Assembly (NCBI GenBank): GCA_017893485.1
Contig: CM030366.1
Span: 203,759,455 to 203,823,454 of the forward strand
Reading direction: 5' to 3'
Length of the DNA: 64,000 nucleotides
From: Hemerocallis citrina
Taxonomy: Eukaryota > Streptophyta > Magnoliopsida > Asparagales > Asphodelaceae
How positions within the stretch are numbered: position 1 is the first letter of the stretch; every line of letters begins with the position of its first letter. Shown here one piece after another: positions 22,629-32,620 of this stretch. A program made the position numbers and the translations under genes. The notes under the pieces are model-generated. The model was not told the DNA's origin. It saw nothing but the letters and a program-made list of their open reading frames with translations, and ran no database searches.

Positions 22629-22924
22629 ATGAGGAAAGGAGGAGGAAGTACTATCACCAGAGCAGAGCTCCGAGAGTTCAAAGATGAAATTCTTCAGGCC
22701 CTTAACATAATTCCTCCCAAGACTCGGCAACCTAGTCCTCACCGCTCTACTCCGTAACACGGAGTCCCATGGGTCCACCAGATCCGATCAGCAAGACGTT
22801 GTCCTCCGACGTCTCCGAAAGATGGAAGATCGTCTAGCACTACTGAAGGATAAAGAAGGAAAACAGGAAAGGGGATACCGTCCCATCAGACCCCTCCTTC
22901 TCCAAGAAGATCATTGAGGCTCTT

Positions 22925-23430
22925 GTCCGTGTTAACTTCAAGAATCCAACATTTGAGTCGTATAATGGGGAGACCGACCCAGTAGACCACGTCAAGAGTT
23001 TTACTCTCATGATGATTCACCAAGCATCTAACTCTCTCCCATGCAAAACTTTCCCAGCAACATTGACGGGCTCTGCACGAGAGTGGTTCTCTCGTCTCTC
23101 TCCAGGATCTATATTTTCCTTCGACCAGCTTGAGGAGTTCTTCCTCACACACTTCATCACCAGCCGCATGTCGGAGAAGACCAGTGCTTCCTTGCTAGAT
23201 CGAAGCAAAGGGATGGGGAGTCCCTCAAGAGCTATGTCCAGCGCTTCACAGCTGAGTCCAAATCCATCCCCTCACTCGATTCCACAGTGACTACTGCTGT
23301 GTTCAGATACAGTGTGAAACATGACCTCAAGGCTTCCCTAGTCAAAAGACCTCCTCGGGACTTCTCTGACCTCCTTCAAAGAGTCAAGAAGTACATCCAA
23401 GTCGAAGAGGCGATCCACCCTCAAGAGTAG
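22925..23430 (+). pseudogene. Gypsy gag core (retrotransposon gag domain)
   Basis: The plus strand reads VNFKNPTFESYNGETDPVDH, MMIHQASNSLPCKTFPATL, SAREWFSRLSPGSIFSF, EEFFLTHFI, then after a frameshift near 23205 SLKSYVQRFTAESKSIPS and VKRPPRDFSDLLQRVKKYI. This is the capsid-forming gag domain of plant Ty3/gypsy Tat-lineage elements. Its frame is broken at least once. Confidence 0.88.
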
Positions 23431-23469
23431 AAGATTCCGAGTTCGGAAACAAACAGAAGGGCACCAACA

Positions 23470-23877
23470 AAGATGAACCCCGAAAATCCCAGAAGGATGT
23501 CACGAGCCAACGCCACCCACCTCCCATGCCTCGCTTTGAGATGTCCACTCAATGCCAGTATCTCCGTCATCCTCATGGAGGTTGACAAGGACGGGATCTT
23601 TCGACCTCCCCCCAAGATGAATGCCTCTAGCAAGAGAAGGAATAAAACCAAATGGTGTGTCTTCCACAAAGATCATGGTCACCTCACAGATGATTGTCGA
23701 GCCCTTAAGGACAAAGTTGAAGCGTTGCTTCGACGAGGATACCTCGCCAAATTTTCAGAAGTAAACGATATTGAACCTCCACTTGTGAGGGGATCCTACA
23801 AGCGAGCAGAGAGGCCAACTGAGTCCCAGGAATCAAGAGGATGGAGATATTTCATGCTATTCATGGAGGACCTATAG
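23470..23877 (+). pseudogene. Gypsy gag C-terminal zinc-binding region
   Basis: The frame contains RNKTKWCVFHKDHGHLTDDC followed by RALKDKVEALLRRGYLAKF. In Tat-type elements this CxxHxxxGHxxxxC-like motif and basic helix close gag. The spacing C-X2-H-X4-H-X4-C is intact. The frame stops at 23877, before the protease. Confidence 0.82.
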
Positions 23878-23989
23878 AGGGAGTTTCTAGCTCCTCATGG
23901 AAAGCATTCGTCCGAGAAACAAATTCAGTGCATAACATCCCGATTCCAAGAAGCACAGGAGCCAGCATCACATTCTCGGATCGAGACTT

Positions 23990-24565
23990 GGAAGGTGATC
24001 AAACACCTCACTGCGCTGCATTCGTAATCAGCATGTGTATGGAAAACCATGAAGTAAGCAAGTTTTAGTCGATAACCGCAGTTCAATTAACATCATCTTC
24101 CTGAATGTGTTCGAAGGCCTCAAGCTCAAGCGAGATCGCCTAAAGCCAACTGGATAGACCCTCCATATTCTCTGGAGCCCTGTAATGATCGAAGGAATTG
24201 TTACCCTTGGTGTAACTTTAGAGAAGGCTCCAGCTACTCGCACGGAAGCGCTCGACTTTATGGTGGTTGACATAAAGTCCGCCTACAATGTCATATTTGG
24301 TCACCTGGGATTAGCTACCCTACAAGCGGTCGCCTCAGCATACCACATAAAGATGAAGTTCCACACGTCTATAGGAGTAGGGGAAGCTAAAGGAAGCCAA
24401 GAAGCTGCTCGGGCGTGCTGCACCGCTACAATGGGGTGCTCGCTCCTCCCACTTGATGCCTTAGAACTCCCCCTTGATATGGGACAAGCCAGCTCTGAAC
24501 TCGCGGGCGAACTAGCAGAAATCCCTGTCTCCGAAAAGGATCAAGCTATAAGTGTTTCCGGGTGA
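23990..24565 (+). pseudogene. Gypsy aspartic protease region
   Basis: A broken frame reads VDNRSSINIIFLNVFEGLKL (in this family the active site is normally DTGSS or DNGSS; here D-N-R-S-S), then MIEGIVTLGVTLEKAP, FMVVDIKSAYNVIFGHLGL and ATLQAVASAYHIKMKF. This order matches plant gypsy retropepsins. The active-site Gly is Arg, so it is likely inactive. Confidence 0.78.
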
Positions 24566-24579
24566 GCAAGGCACTCCCC

Positions 24580-24855
24580 CGCCAGGTCAATGAGCAACTC
24601 ATCGCATGCATCAGAGAGAACCGGAACCTTTTCGCTTGGACAGCCGAAGACATGCAGGCATTTCCGAACATCTGATTATGCATAGCTTAAGTGTAAATCT
24701 GAAAACCAAACTTGTCTAGCAGAAGAGCCACAAAATTGCACCCGAGAGGCAACAAGCTATCAAGAAAGAGGTTGAGAAGCTCTTAGCCACCTGATTCATT
24801 CAGGAAGTTAGCTACCTAGAGTGGCTAGCAAACGTTGTAATGGTGTGAAGGGATA
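24580..24855 (+). pseudogene. Start of gypsy reverse transcriptase, truncated
   Basis: The plus strand reads LIACIRENRNLFAWTAEDM, then HKIAPERQQAIKKEVEKLLA, a stop in place of Gly, FIQEVSYLEWLANVVMV. This is the N-terminal edge of a gypsy RT. It ends at about 24855. The catalytic YVDD region, RNase H and integrase were not found downstream. Confidence 0.78.
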
Positions 24856-25746
24856 TCCAAACCCGAGCGCTATTCCGTTCCCTCGAAACGTCTAAAGGGA
24901 TGTCCAAACTCACAGATCGGGTTGTGCCTTCAGGACCTACTACTTGTACCGCTCCTCCAACTAACGCCCGGCTAGACGAACCGGCCACACCGCTTTGGAC
25001 ATCTCACGAATTCCATGGAACCCCAGGCAAACATAAAGTCAGTTCATGAAATGATCACCCCTGACCGTGCTCCTCACGAGAGCAAGAAGTGCTCCTAACA
25101 TTGCCTCCCTCGAGAAGTCACTTCAACCGATGAATCTTTACCTCCTGCTCGACGAGCCTCTCTCTAAGAGAGTCATCGTTCACCTTAAATTTCAAACAAG
25201 GCACACTTGCATACGCCGAACCACTCGCTCAAGTTCCCATAAAAAACTCAAGAATAGCTCTTCTCAGATGAGCCGCTTCTAAGCTTCTTTCAAGCACCAC
25301 GTTCTTCAGCTCGTCTGATTCAGTGGTAGCAGCAAGTAAAGAGCGACGAAGGACTTTAAACCTCAAAGACTTTCCAGTGGCCGCTTCTCCTAAAGGAATG
25401 ATCTTCCACACCAACCAGATGTACCTCTCGGAGGATCTGATCGTTACATCTAGCTTCGATATCCCTTCGGGACCACTCTTCTCAAGTGGCCAATCTCCGT
25501 CTCTGCTTTAAAAAGCCTCTCATGAACAAGCGAACCCCAACTCTGTCACCTGAAGCTTGGTACGGAAATGGACAATCTCGCGGCCGCTAGAGTCACATGC
25601 ATCATATACAACTTGCTAACGGAAAAGAACGATAGATCACTCGAACAGAGGCCAACCAAGCTCACAGAACACACAAAAACTCGAGCTCAAATCCAACATA
25701 AGATGTGAAAGTATAAAAAAAATCATTGCAATGTAAAGATAGTCCC
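24856..25746 (+). other. Unassigned gypsy-derived interior
   Basis: Sequence of similar base composition to gag-pol but without a frame I recognise. It probably includes shredded pol or 3' untranslated sequence. Confidence 0.4.
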
Positions 25747-26028
25747 TAATTGCATCATTTTTAAGCAAACATCATCTATTTCAACTGTTTCAAGATTGGT
25801 AAAACCCTAGCAACATTTCGCAATCAGTCAATCAATTGATCGATGAAAACAAAATTAAAGACCAAAAATACGAGAAAGCTTACAGCTTTTCCCTAAGTTC
25901 GGGGGTATCCTTGTGTGAGGGACTGGAATTCTGACCCAACCTGATTTCGCCATGAATGGGGAAATTGAAGAACTAGGATTAGAAAAGAGAAGATTTGAGC
26001 AATAAACTTACTTGATTTTTATTAAGGG
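25747..26028 (-). repeat. Copied patch: syntaxin intron 1 and exon 1 end plus LTR of element X
   Basis: It matches 30464-30748 almost base for base. It holds intron sequence, the exon bases for DTPELREKL with donor GTAAGC (about 25872-25906), the CAAGG target duplication and the first 115 bp of the element-X LTR, then breaks off. It keeps Glu where the other copy has Asp (DTPDLREKL). It lies inside gypsy Z and must post-date insertion of X. Confidence 0.88.
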
Positions 26029-28490
26029 AGAATGACCAGTTGACACCAAAAGTTACTCATAATACCTTATACACACCTGAAATTACGTTAATACCCCAAT
26101 AACACCCAAAATTACTCATAATTGGACCTATAGGCACCCGTCGTTCAAATATCCATTAAGTTAGTGGAATATTCTTGTTATATTCCTCTTAACGGGTTCA
26201 TACCCATTAAGAAGAATGTGAAAAGACGCAAAAGTCCTCGCTCTCTTCAGCTTCTTTTCTTCCTGGTTATGTCTCCTTCCCCTTTGTAAACCCTAATTCA
26301 ATCAATCCGAAAATTTCGAAATCCCAATTCGAAATCCTAAGTACTGTATATCTGTCATCTCCAATCTTCGACGCCTCGTACATCCTCAATCTCTGCCTCT
26401 TTTTTGTGAGCACCGATGTCGATTACCCACCTACATCCAATATCGAAATCTCATCTGAATTTGAGGGTTGAAGTTAGGTTATTGAAGTAGCGTATGACAT
26501 TTAACATTACAATATAAGAGGAAAGTGTTTGATTCTGAGTTGCAATTTTATCATACAATATTGTTTAATTAGTTTCAAATTATTTTGGATTCTTAGTAGG
26601 CAGTGATGAGTCACACAAAATAATCTAGTTTATTATTTTGTTGATACTTAGTTGCTTGTTCTTGATTGTGGATTGTAATCATACAATATTGATGATCCAT
26701 AATATGGGTTGGGAATTTTAGAGGATTCTTTGTAGGCCTGGATAACAGATCATATACTTCATCTTAGGCTTTTGCCTCAACTGCTTTTCATATTTGCTGT
26801 TGCTCTTGGTTGCATTTGATTTTGTTGTTATTGTTTGTGATTACTGTTGTGGCTGTTGAACTAGTTGGCAGAAGTATTAGGATAAAATGGTTGGGAATTA
26901 ATACTTGTTGAGAATTCCAATCTTGGATTCTTTGATATTCTTGGATGAACTAATGCTTTTGTTTAATCTGAGGGTTTTGCTGCTGCTTCTTCTGATATTA
27001 GCTGCTGCTCTTGGTTACTTTTGAACAGATATATTGACGGTGTTATTGTTGAACTAGTTGGCATGGCATTAGAATGCAGCCCTAGTGAAACCATTTTGTG
27101 ATTCATCTACTTTCTTGCTTGATGTTGATTGTGGATGGAAATCATACAATGTTGAGTTGGAAAATTAATACTTGTTGGGAATTCCCATCTTGGAATCTTT
27201 GTTATTCTTGGGTGAACTGATGCTTTTGTTTAATCTAAGGGTTTTGCTGCTGCTTCTTCTGATATTAGCTGCTGCTCTTGGTTACTTTTGAACATATATA
27301 TTGAAGGTGTTACTGTTGAACTAGTTGGCATGGCATTAGAATGCAGCCCTAGTGAAACCATTTTGTGATTCATCTACTTTCTTGCCTGATGTTGATTGTG
27401 GATGGAAATCATACAATGTTGAGTTGGAAAATTAATACTTGTTGGGAATTCCCATCTTGAAATCTTTGATATTCTTGGGTGAACTGATGCTTTTGTTTAA
27501 TCTGAGGGTTTTGCTGAGGGTTTTGCTGCTGGTTCTTCTGATATTAGCTGCTGCTCTTGGTTACTTTTGAACAGATATATTGAAGGTGTTACTGTTGAAC
27601 TAGTTGGCATGGCCTTAGAATGCAACCCTAGTGAAACCATTTTGTGATTCATCTACTTTCTTGCCTGATGTTGATTGCGGATGAAAATCATACAATGTTG
27701 AGTTGGAAAATAATTGCTGCTTTTGATTGTGTTGTTGTTTATGATTTTTTGCTTTTGTTGCTTCTGATTTTTGGTGTTGCTGAACGAGTTGGCATAGCAT
27801 TAGAATGCAGCACTACTGAAACTGCTTTTTATATATTTGATGAATTGATACTACTTTCATACACATATTTGATCTGTCCGTGCTGATAATTGTGTTCTGA
27901 GCCTGCTAGTAATTGTTTAATTTACTGTTCAGCATGATGCACATACAGATAGATGAATATAGTTGCTGAATTATTGTTTTTTTGGGGTTGGCAGGAGACG
28001 AAGAAAGGTTGGGTTTTTTTTTGCTGTGATTGGCAGAAGACGAAGAAAAAGAAGCAGCAGCAGTACCAGCTTAAGAGTAGTGAAATTGAAGAAGTAGATG
28101 AATCTGAAGAAGTAGAATAAGGAAAACTAATGTGTAATGTAATTTGAAATTTTTTTTCCATTCAATTTTGGTTTATTAACACAGAAATTGGAAGTTGATC
28201 ATTGTAACCCCTATTTTCGTTTTCGTATTTTTGGTGTATTTTTCTTCTTCTTAAGTATTTGTACTCTCTTGTATTTTTTTGGACCGTATATTGGAGTTGT
28301 TTCAATATATATTCATTTTATTTCATTTTAAGCTCTTGTGTCTGCTTGTTTGTCTTTTTTGCTTCGTTCTTTATCGATTGTTGTTTTTCTCTTTATTGGA
28401 TTCTTGCTCTATTCTTTTGCTCGTGTTTTTGGTCCTCGTGGTTTCATTTGCCTAAGTCTATTGTTGATAATCCTATTTGCAAATTTTAAA
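26029..28490. other. Unclassified repeat-rich insert with remnant gene
   Basis: It begins 'agggagaatgaccagttgacacc', resembling a terminal repeat of a TIR element, but no matching right end was found. 26220-26420 looks like a plant 5' UTR. 28010-28120 encodes a Lys/Glu-rich tail (KTKKKKQQQYQLKSSEIEEV) followed by a stop. Between them lies a tandem repeat. Probably a deletion derivative of an unidentified element. Confidence 0.45.
26893..27703 (+). repeat. Three tandem repeats of about 267 bp
   Basis: 'atacttgttg' recurs at 26901, 27168 and 27435, each time followed by the same block ending 'catacaatgttgagttggaaaa'. The third unit has an 11-bp local duplication (gagggttttgct). Adjacent copies are about 95% identical by eye. 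Confidence 0.9.
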
Positions 28491-28990
28491 CCTAGATCCG
28501 CATAATTATCCCTAAACCCAATTGATTACCAAATCCTATTTTAATCCTAATTACCCTATTTCCTACTACTATTCCTATATACCCAAAACCCACTAACTAA
28601 CCCTACCCGACCTGTCACCCTCTCACCCTAAACCCTAACTCCTTCTACTCTGCCTATATATAAACCCATACACTGAAACCCTAGCCACAACAAAACCCCA
28701 CTGCCTTTAACCCGTTGCCAACCACTATTGCCTTCACCGATCACCAAAGCCCTGACCATCACTGCGCCATACCCCGATCGACCAATCTGCCATTACCCCA
28801 CTGCACCCTTGCACCCGAACCCATCCCCGAGCTCTCCCTCTCCGTCCATCTCTCCCCGTCCTCCGTCTCTCTCTCGCTGTCTCTGTTCAGCGCGCCGCAA
28901 CAGCAACCGCAGCAGCCAGCGACGCCTCCGGCCACTGCCGTGCCCCGCCGTCATCGCCGCTCTCTCCCCTCCCGGCCTTCCTCGCTGACT
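28491..28990 (+). promoter_or_regulatory. Promoter/5' UTR-like sequence of unknown origin
   Basis: It has TATA-like 'ctatatataaaccc' (about 28654), then CCCTAA-rich and C-rich sequence, as in plant LTR or gene leaders. It replaces most of the 3' LTR of element Z. The C-rich frames here are compositional and I do not call a gene. Confidence 0.4.
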
Positions 28991-29171
28991 GCAGTAGCAA
29001 CGGTCATCGTCGCCACACAAATTAAATCCTAGGACGCAAATGAGTCAGATCGAGAAGTCAAACGTAGTCAAAGGTAGTTTACACCGTTGAAGGTCAAAAT
29101 GTCAGTTCTTGATTGTTCCTCAAATGAATTCATATCATCTGATTGCTCCCACACCGAAAAAATCAGCAACA
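28991..29171 (+). repeat. 3' LTR remnant of gypsy element Z
   Basis: It matches the last about 170 bp of the 5' LTR ('gagatcgagaagtcaa', 'aatgtcagttcttgattg', 'ctcccacaccgaaaaaa') and ends CAGCAACA before TGGTG. Confidence 0.82.
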
Positions 29172-29176
29172 TGGTG

Positions 29177-30603
29177 CTAGTTTTTCTTCTGAAGTTATTG
29201 GCCTACTTGAGGAGTAAGCTTCTGATGGCAGATCTCAGGAAGGTTTACTAAATTGTTCATTAGTTTGCGAGTATTATCAGTGCTCACAGCCTGTGCCCCT
29301 TCTTGCCCTCCCTGCCTCTGTGTGTATGTGTGCGTGGAGCCGTTCTCTTTCTCAAGAATTGTCTCTGATCCTTCTTCCATTCTATACATTACTAGTTTCC
29401 CTCTCCTTCTCAGTCTGATTATTCTGATCTGTTCTTCTCATTTATATACATTCCTACTTTTTGTTAAAGAAAATTAAAAAAAATTCCCTCTTCAGCATCT
29501 ATTCCTTAGAAGTATATTTGTATAACTATAGTTTGTAGATAATTTGTTTTACGCATTGCGATTGTACATTATATATTCTTTCTAACATCGCAGAATTCCT
29601 TACATGGACGATTGCTAATTACCTTTCCTATCTACTTCATAAATCAAGAACCTAAGTTGCATGGCTTGCAGATTCATTGATACAATTCTACACATTGCAA
29701 TCTATATAAAAAGGACTATTACCCATAACCATCTAAGAGTCCTAATTCCACCAACAACAATGAACTAGTTCTTGATTACAACAATATGTAGCTGAGTAGC
29801 TCTCTATTACACAAAAGTCCTACCCACTACTGTTCCCTCAGTCCTATGCAATTTCCCCTCCTTCACGAATCATAAATTTGTCCTTCAGATTTTTCTCCCA
29901 ACTTCACCCCTAAAAATGTCACTCCAATAAACATATGGGTAACCAAGTATAAACCAATCGAACACAGAATATATCAAAAGTTCAAAACCTTAGTTACATC
30001 TTGAGATCTTCACCCCTAAAAATGTCACTCCAATAAACAAATGGGTAACCAAGTAAGGATAAACCAATCGAACACAGAATATATATCAAAACCTTAGTTA
30101 CATCTTGAGATCGATCAAATAGCTGATTCTAAGATGCTAAAGATAGCTAAATAATTTCAACTGCATATCCCATAGTCATCTGTAGACAGTTCTACACCTA
30201 ATCTCATGTAAAAATAACAACCATTTCTGATTCAAAAGGGAAGCAGAAAAACTATATTTGCACAAAATTCCTCAATTCATCCTATAAATCATTCCTCCAC
30301 ACCAGTCAATCCAGAAACATAAACCCTAAACCTAAACAAACCACAACGCATCAAGGATTCCGACACCGACCTGCAAACTCAATCCATTGTTAAACAACAA
30401 ACAAACAGAAAATGTTGATAAACCATCGCCCTTCCAGAAGCCCTAATTCACCACATTACTTAACCCTAATTGCATCATTTTTAAGCAAACATCATCTATT
30501 TCAACTGTTTCAAGATTGGTAAAACCCTAGCAACATTTCGCAATCATTCAATCGATCGATCGATGAAAACAAAATTAGAGACCAAAAATACGAGAAAGCT
30601 TAC
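29177..30603. other. Syntaxin intron 1, proximal part
   Basis: Non-coding. Contains two copies of 'cacccctaaaaatgtcactccaataaac' (about 29905 and 30010). The exon 1 donor GTAAGC is at 30598-30603 on the minus strand. Confidence 0.6.
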
Positions 30604-30633
30604 AGCTTTTCCCTAAGATCGGGGGTATCCTTG
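30604..30633 (-). pseudogene. Syntaxin pseudogene exon 1, 3' piece
   Basis: It encodes KDTPDLREKL up to the donor GTAAGC. It follows directly on GTPK in the other piece once the 10-kb element X and one copy of its CAAGG target duplication (30629-30633) are removed. Confidence 0.9.
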
Positions 30634-31060
30634 TGTGAGGGACTGGAATCCTGACCCAACCTGATTTCGCCATGAATGGGAGGAATTGAAGAACTAGGAT
30701 TAGAAAAGAGAAGATTTGAGAAAGAAACTTTACTTGATTTTTATTAATAATCCAAAAAAAAAGTTATCATAGGTTGGGATTTATAAGAGGGAGCGGGGGC
30801 CGATACGCTACAGGACAACAGAATTACGACACGTGCAAAGCACACTATTACTATCTTCCACAACTCTTCCCAACTCTTCCCGCCACAACCCATTCAAACT
30901 AAAAAGTGTGTAACGCACATACAAACAAAAACAAATACAAAGCTATAAACTGATACTGTGCAACAGCACGCAGCAGTAGCAATGTCAACGATGAGTCTCC
31001 TATTACTCCGGCACCTTGATGATCCTTCGCTGGTTGCAGGTCACTCCGGCATCCCTGCCA
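30634..31060 (-). repeat. 3' LTR of element X
   Basis: 427 bp, TGGCAGGGATGCCGG...CCAGTCCCTCACA on the minus strand. It is homologous to 40454-40867, and its first 115 bases (by coordinate) also occur at 25907-26028. Confidence 0.88.
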
Positions 31061-31559
31061 ACTCCACCCCCCTTAGAAACGAACTTGCCCCAAGATTGAA
31101 GCTCGGAATTTAGCTGCAGAGTTCATACACATCCACTCAAGGAGCACAATCAATACCTCTTGCTGTCATTGCTCAACCTGGCACTCAAAAGGCATCTGTT
31201 GCCTTGCTTGACCATCTCCATCAATGCTTCCAGCTCTTCAGCTCTGAGATTAGCTGATCTTTTCTCCGCAAAACACTCAACATAACTCAACCTTTAACCG
31301 AGTTATTTATTCTACAGACTAAAACTTTTCAAGCTTCAAAGACCAATCTGTTGACCTTCTGTCCAACGCTTCAAAACCTTTCTCCCTCATCACCTGTGCT
31401 TCTCTTCCAAGATCCTTGATCTTCTTCTTCGATAACCTTTTTAAGCTTCTAATAATTCCTGAATATTTTAGATATACAAGTCCTATTTCACAGCAATCAG
31501 TTGCATGCATGCCAATTTTCCATTCCAAATCAGAATTGAACTTTCATGTTTGCTTGGGC
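31061..31559 (-). mobile_element. 3' region and polypurine tract of element X
   Basis: The minus strand has AAGGGGGGTGGAGT next to the LTR (31061-31074), the polypurine tract. The preceding 480 bases have a 69-residue frame (31528-31319) of unknown identity, rich in Lys and Arg. Confidence 0.65.
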
Positions 31560-31967
31560 TGTTGGCCTTTTGGTCAAAACCAAGCTCCTCCTTTCCTTGC
31601 TTTTAGTCCCACATCGGTTGGGAGATGTGCCTTGTGTGTGGGATCAGCCCATATATACTCTAATCTTCTCTTCCCTTAAGACAACTGAAAATTGTTTTCC
31701 CACATAACTCCTCCTCTCCTTCATCTGGGCAAGGCTAAGTTCGGGTCAATCTCTCGATGTTGTGTGCGGCAGCGAGACGCCGGTGATACCGGGGGTTTTA
31801 CCACTAGGAGCATCTGCGAAAAGTCTGCACATAAGACCGCGGATCAACTCTTAGGGCAGTGCGCTCCGCGCGACTTCCCCATAGGCCGGTAACTCTGTTC
31901 TTATTTATTTTTAATTTGTTATCTTGGGTTGCAGAAAATCAAAGATTCGAGGGTAATTTATATAACA
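31560..31967 (+). repeat. 5' LTR of element Y
   Basis: 408 bp, TGTTGGCCTT...TTTATATAACA. Contains TATA-like 'catatatactc' at about 31650. Essentially identical to 37441-37848. Confidence 0.95.
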
Positions 31968-32328
31968 ATCTAAGAGTTGATGTTTATGAACAGTGTGCAA
32001 CTCCTAAAGGAATGCAAAAGGCATTTAAGATACACGAACAAGGACACACAAACACAAAAATCTGAAATACTACACTAAATTAGGCAGTGTGTGATATGTG
32101 TCTTACATGTCTCATAGGAGGCAACTTCAAAATAGAATTGTGTATTTTGCTTCGTACACTAAATGTTTACTATGCATCATCTACTTCATGCCATTATGAT
32201 CTGTTTGTTACCTCATAAATAGGATCGTACAACTGACTGGTTGATGACTTGTGACTTCCTGCACAGGGCGTTATTAAACGCTTTAGATCGCTTGCATCTG
32301 TTCACTTAAACTTTACACAGTTGGAGGA

Positions 32329-32487
32329 ATGGGCTCGAAGTGGTCTGACAGACCCGAACATTTTTCTGAAACTTTTTCGAGCCCCACTGTGGGGCAAATA
32401 TATTATAGAACTACTGATTCGTTAGGCTTTAAGTTCCAAAAGCCAAACCAAATCCCCAAATCCCAAACCCTAATTTCGAAATCCGAT
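32329..32487 (+). promoter_or_regulatory. Captured 5' flank of the Alfin-like gene
   Basis: Sequence running into the Alfin-like ATG, with 'aaatccccaaatcccaaaccctaatttcg', typical of a plant 5' UTR. It is open in frame with the exon from 32329, but this N-terminal extension resembles no Alfin-like protein, so I take the ATG at 32488 as the original start. Confidence 0.6.
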
Positions 32488-32620
32488 ATGGAAGGCGGCG
32501 ATTGCGCCTACCATCCTCGCACCCCCGATGACGTCTTCGTCGACTACAAGGGTCGACGCGCCGCCATGATCAAGGCTCTCACCACTGAGGTCGAGAAGTT
32601 CTTCCACCTCTGCGATCCCG
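32488..32620 (+). pseudogene. Captured exon 1 of an Alfin-like PHD protein gene
   Basis: It encodes [39 protein letters not shown] and HLCDP, the start of the DUF3594 domain of Alfin-like (AL) histone-reader proteins. It ends at CCCG followed by GTGGGT, where AL genes have their first intron (after CDP). The exon and the start of the intron are kept, and the later exons (rest of DUF3594, PHD finger) were not found in the element. Retention of the splice donor argues for capture from unspliced transcript or DNA. It is uninterrupted but truncated, so I call it a gene fragment. Confidence 0.88.

Larger units (their letters stand above)
21220..29176 (+). mobile_element. Ty3/gypsy element Z (Tat-type gag), rearranged
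   Basis: The plus-strand element from 21225 to 29171 is flanked by TGGTG at 21220-21224 and 29172-29176. Joining the flanks restores a smooth sequence (...gttattggtgctag...). It holds a 5' LTR, a primer site, gag, protease and the start of RT, then a foreign interior and only the end of a 3' LTR. The LTR begins TTTGCTGG instead of TG, so the left edge may be off by a few bases. Confidence 0.72.

Noticed and set aside
28715..29032. Pro/Ser-rich plus-strand frames and their minus counterpart
   Set aside because: C-rich leader-like sequence without a domain; the two plus frames overlap out of phase.
31692..31892. 66-residue frame repeated at 37573-37773
   Set aside because: Identical because it lies in the two LTRs of element Y; not a gene family.
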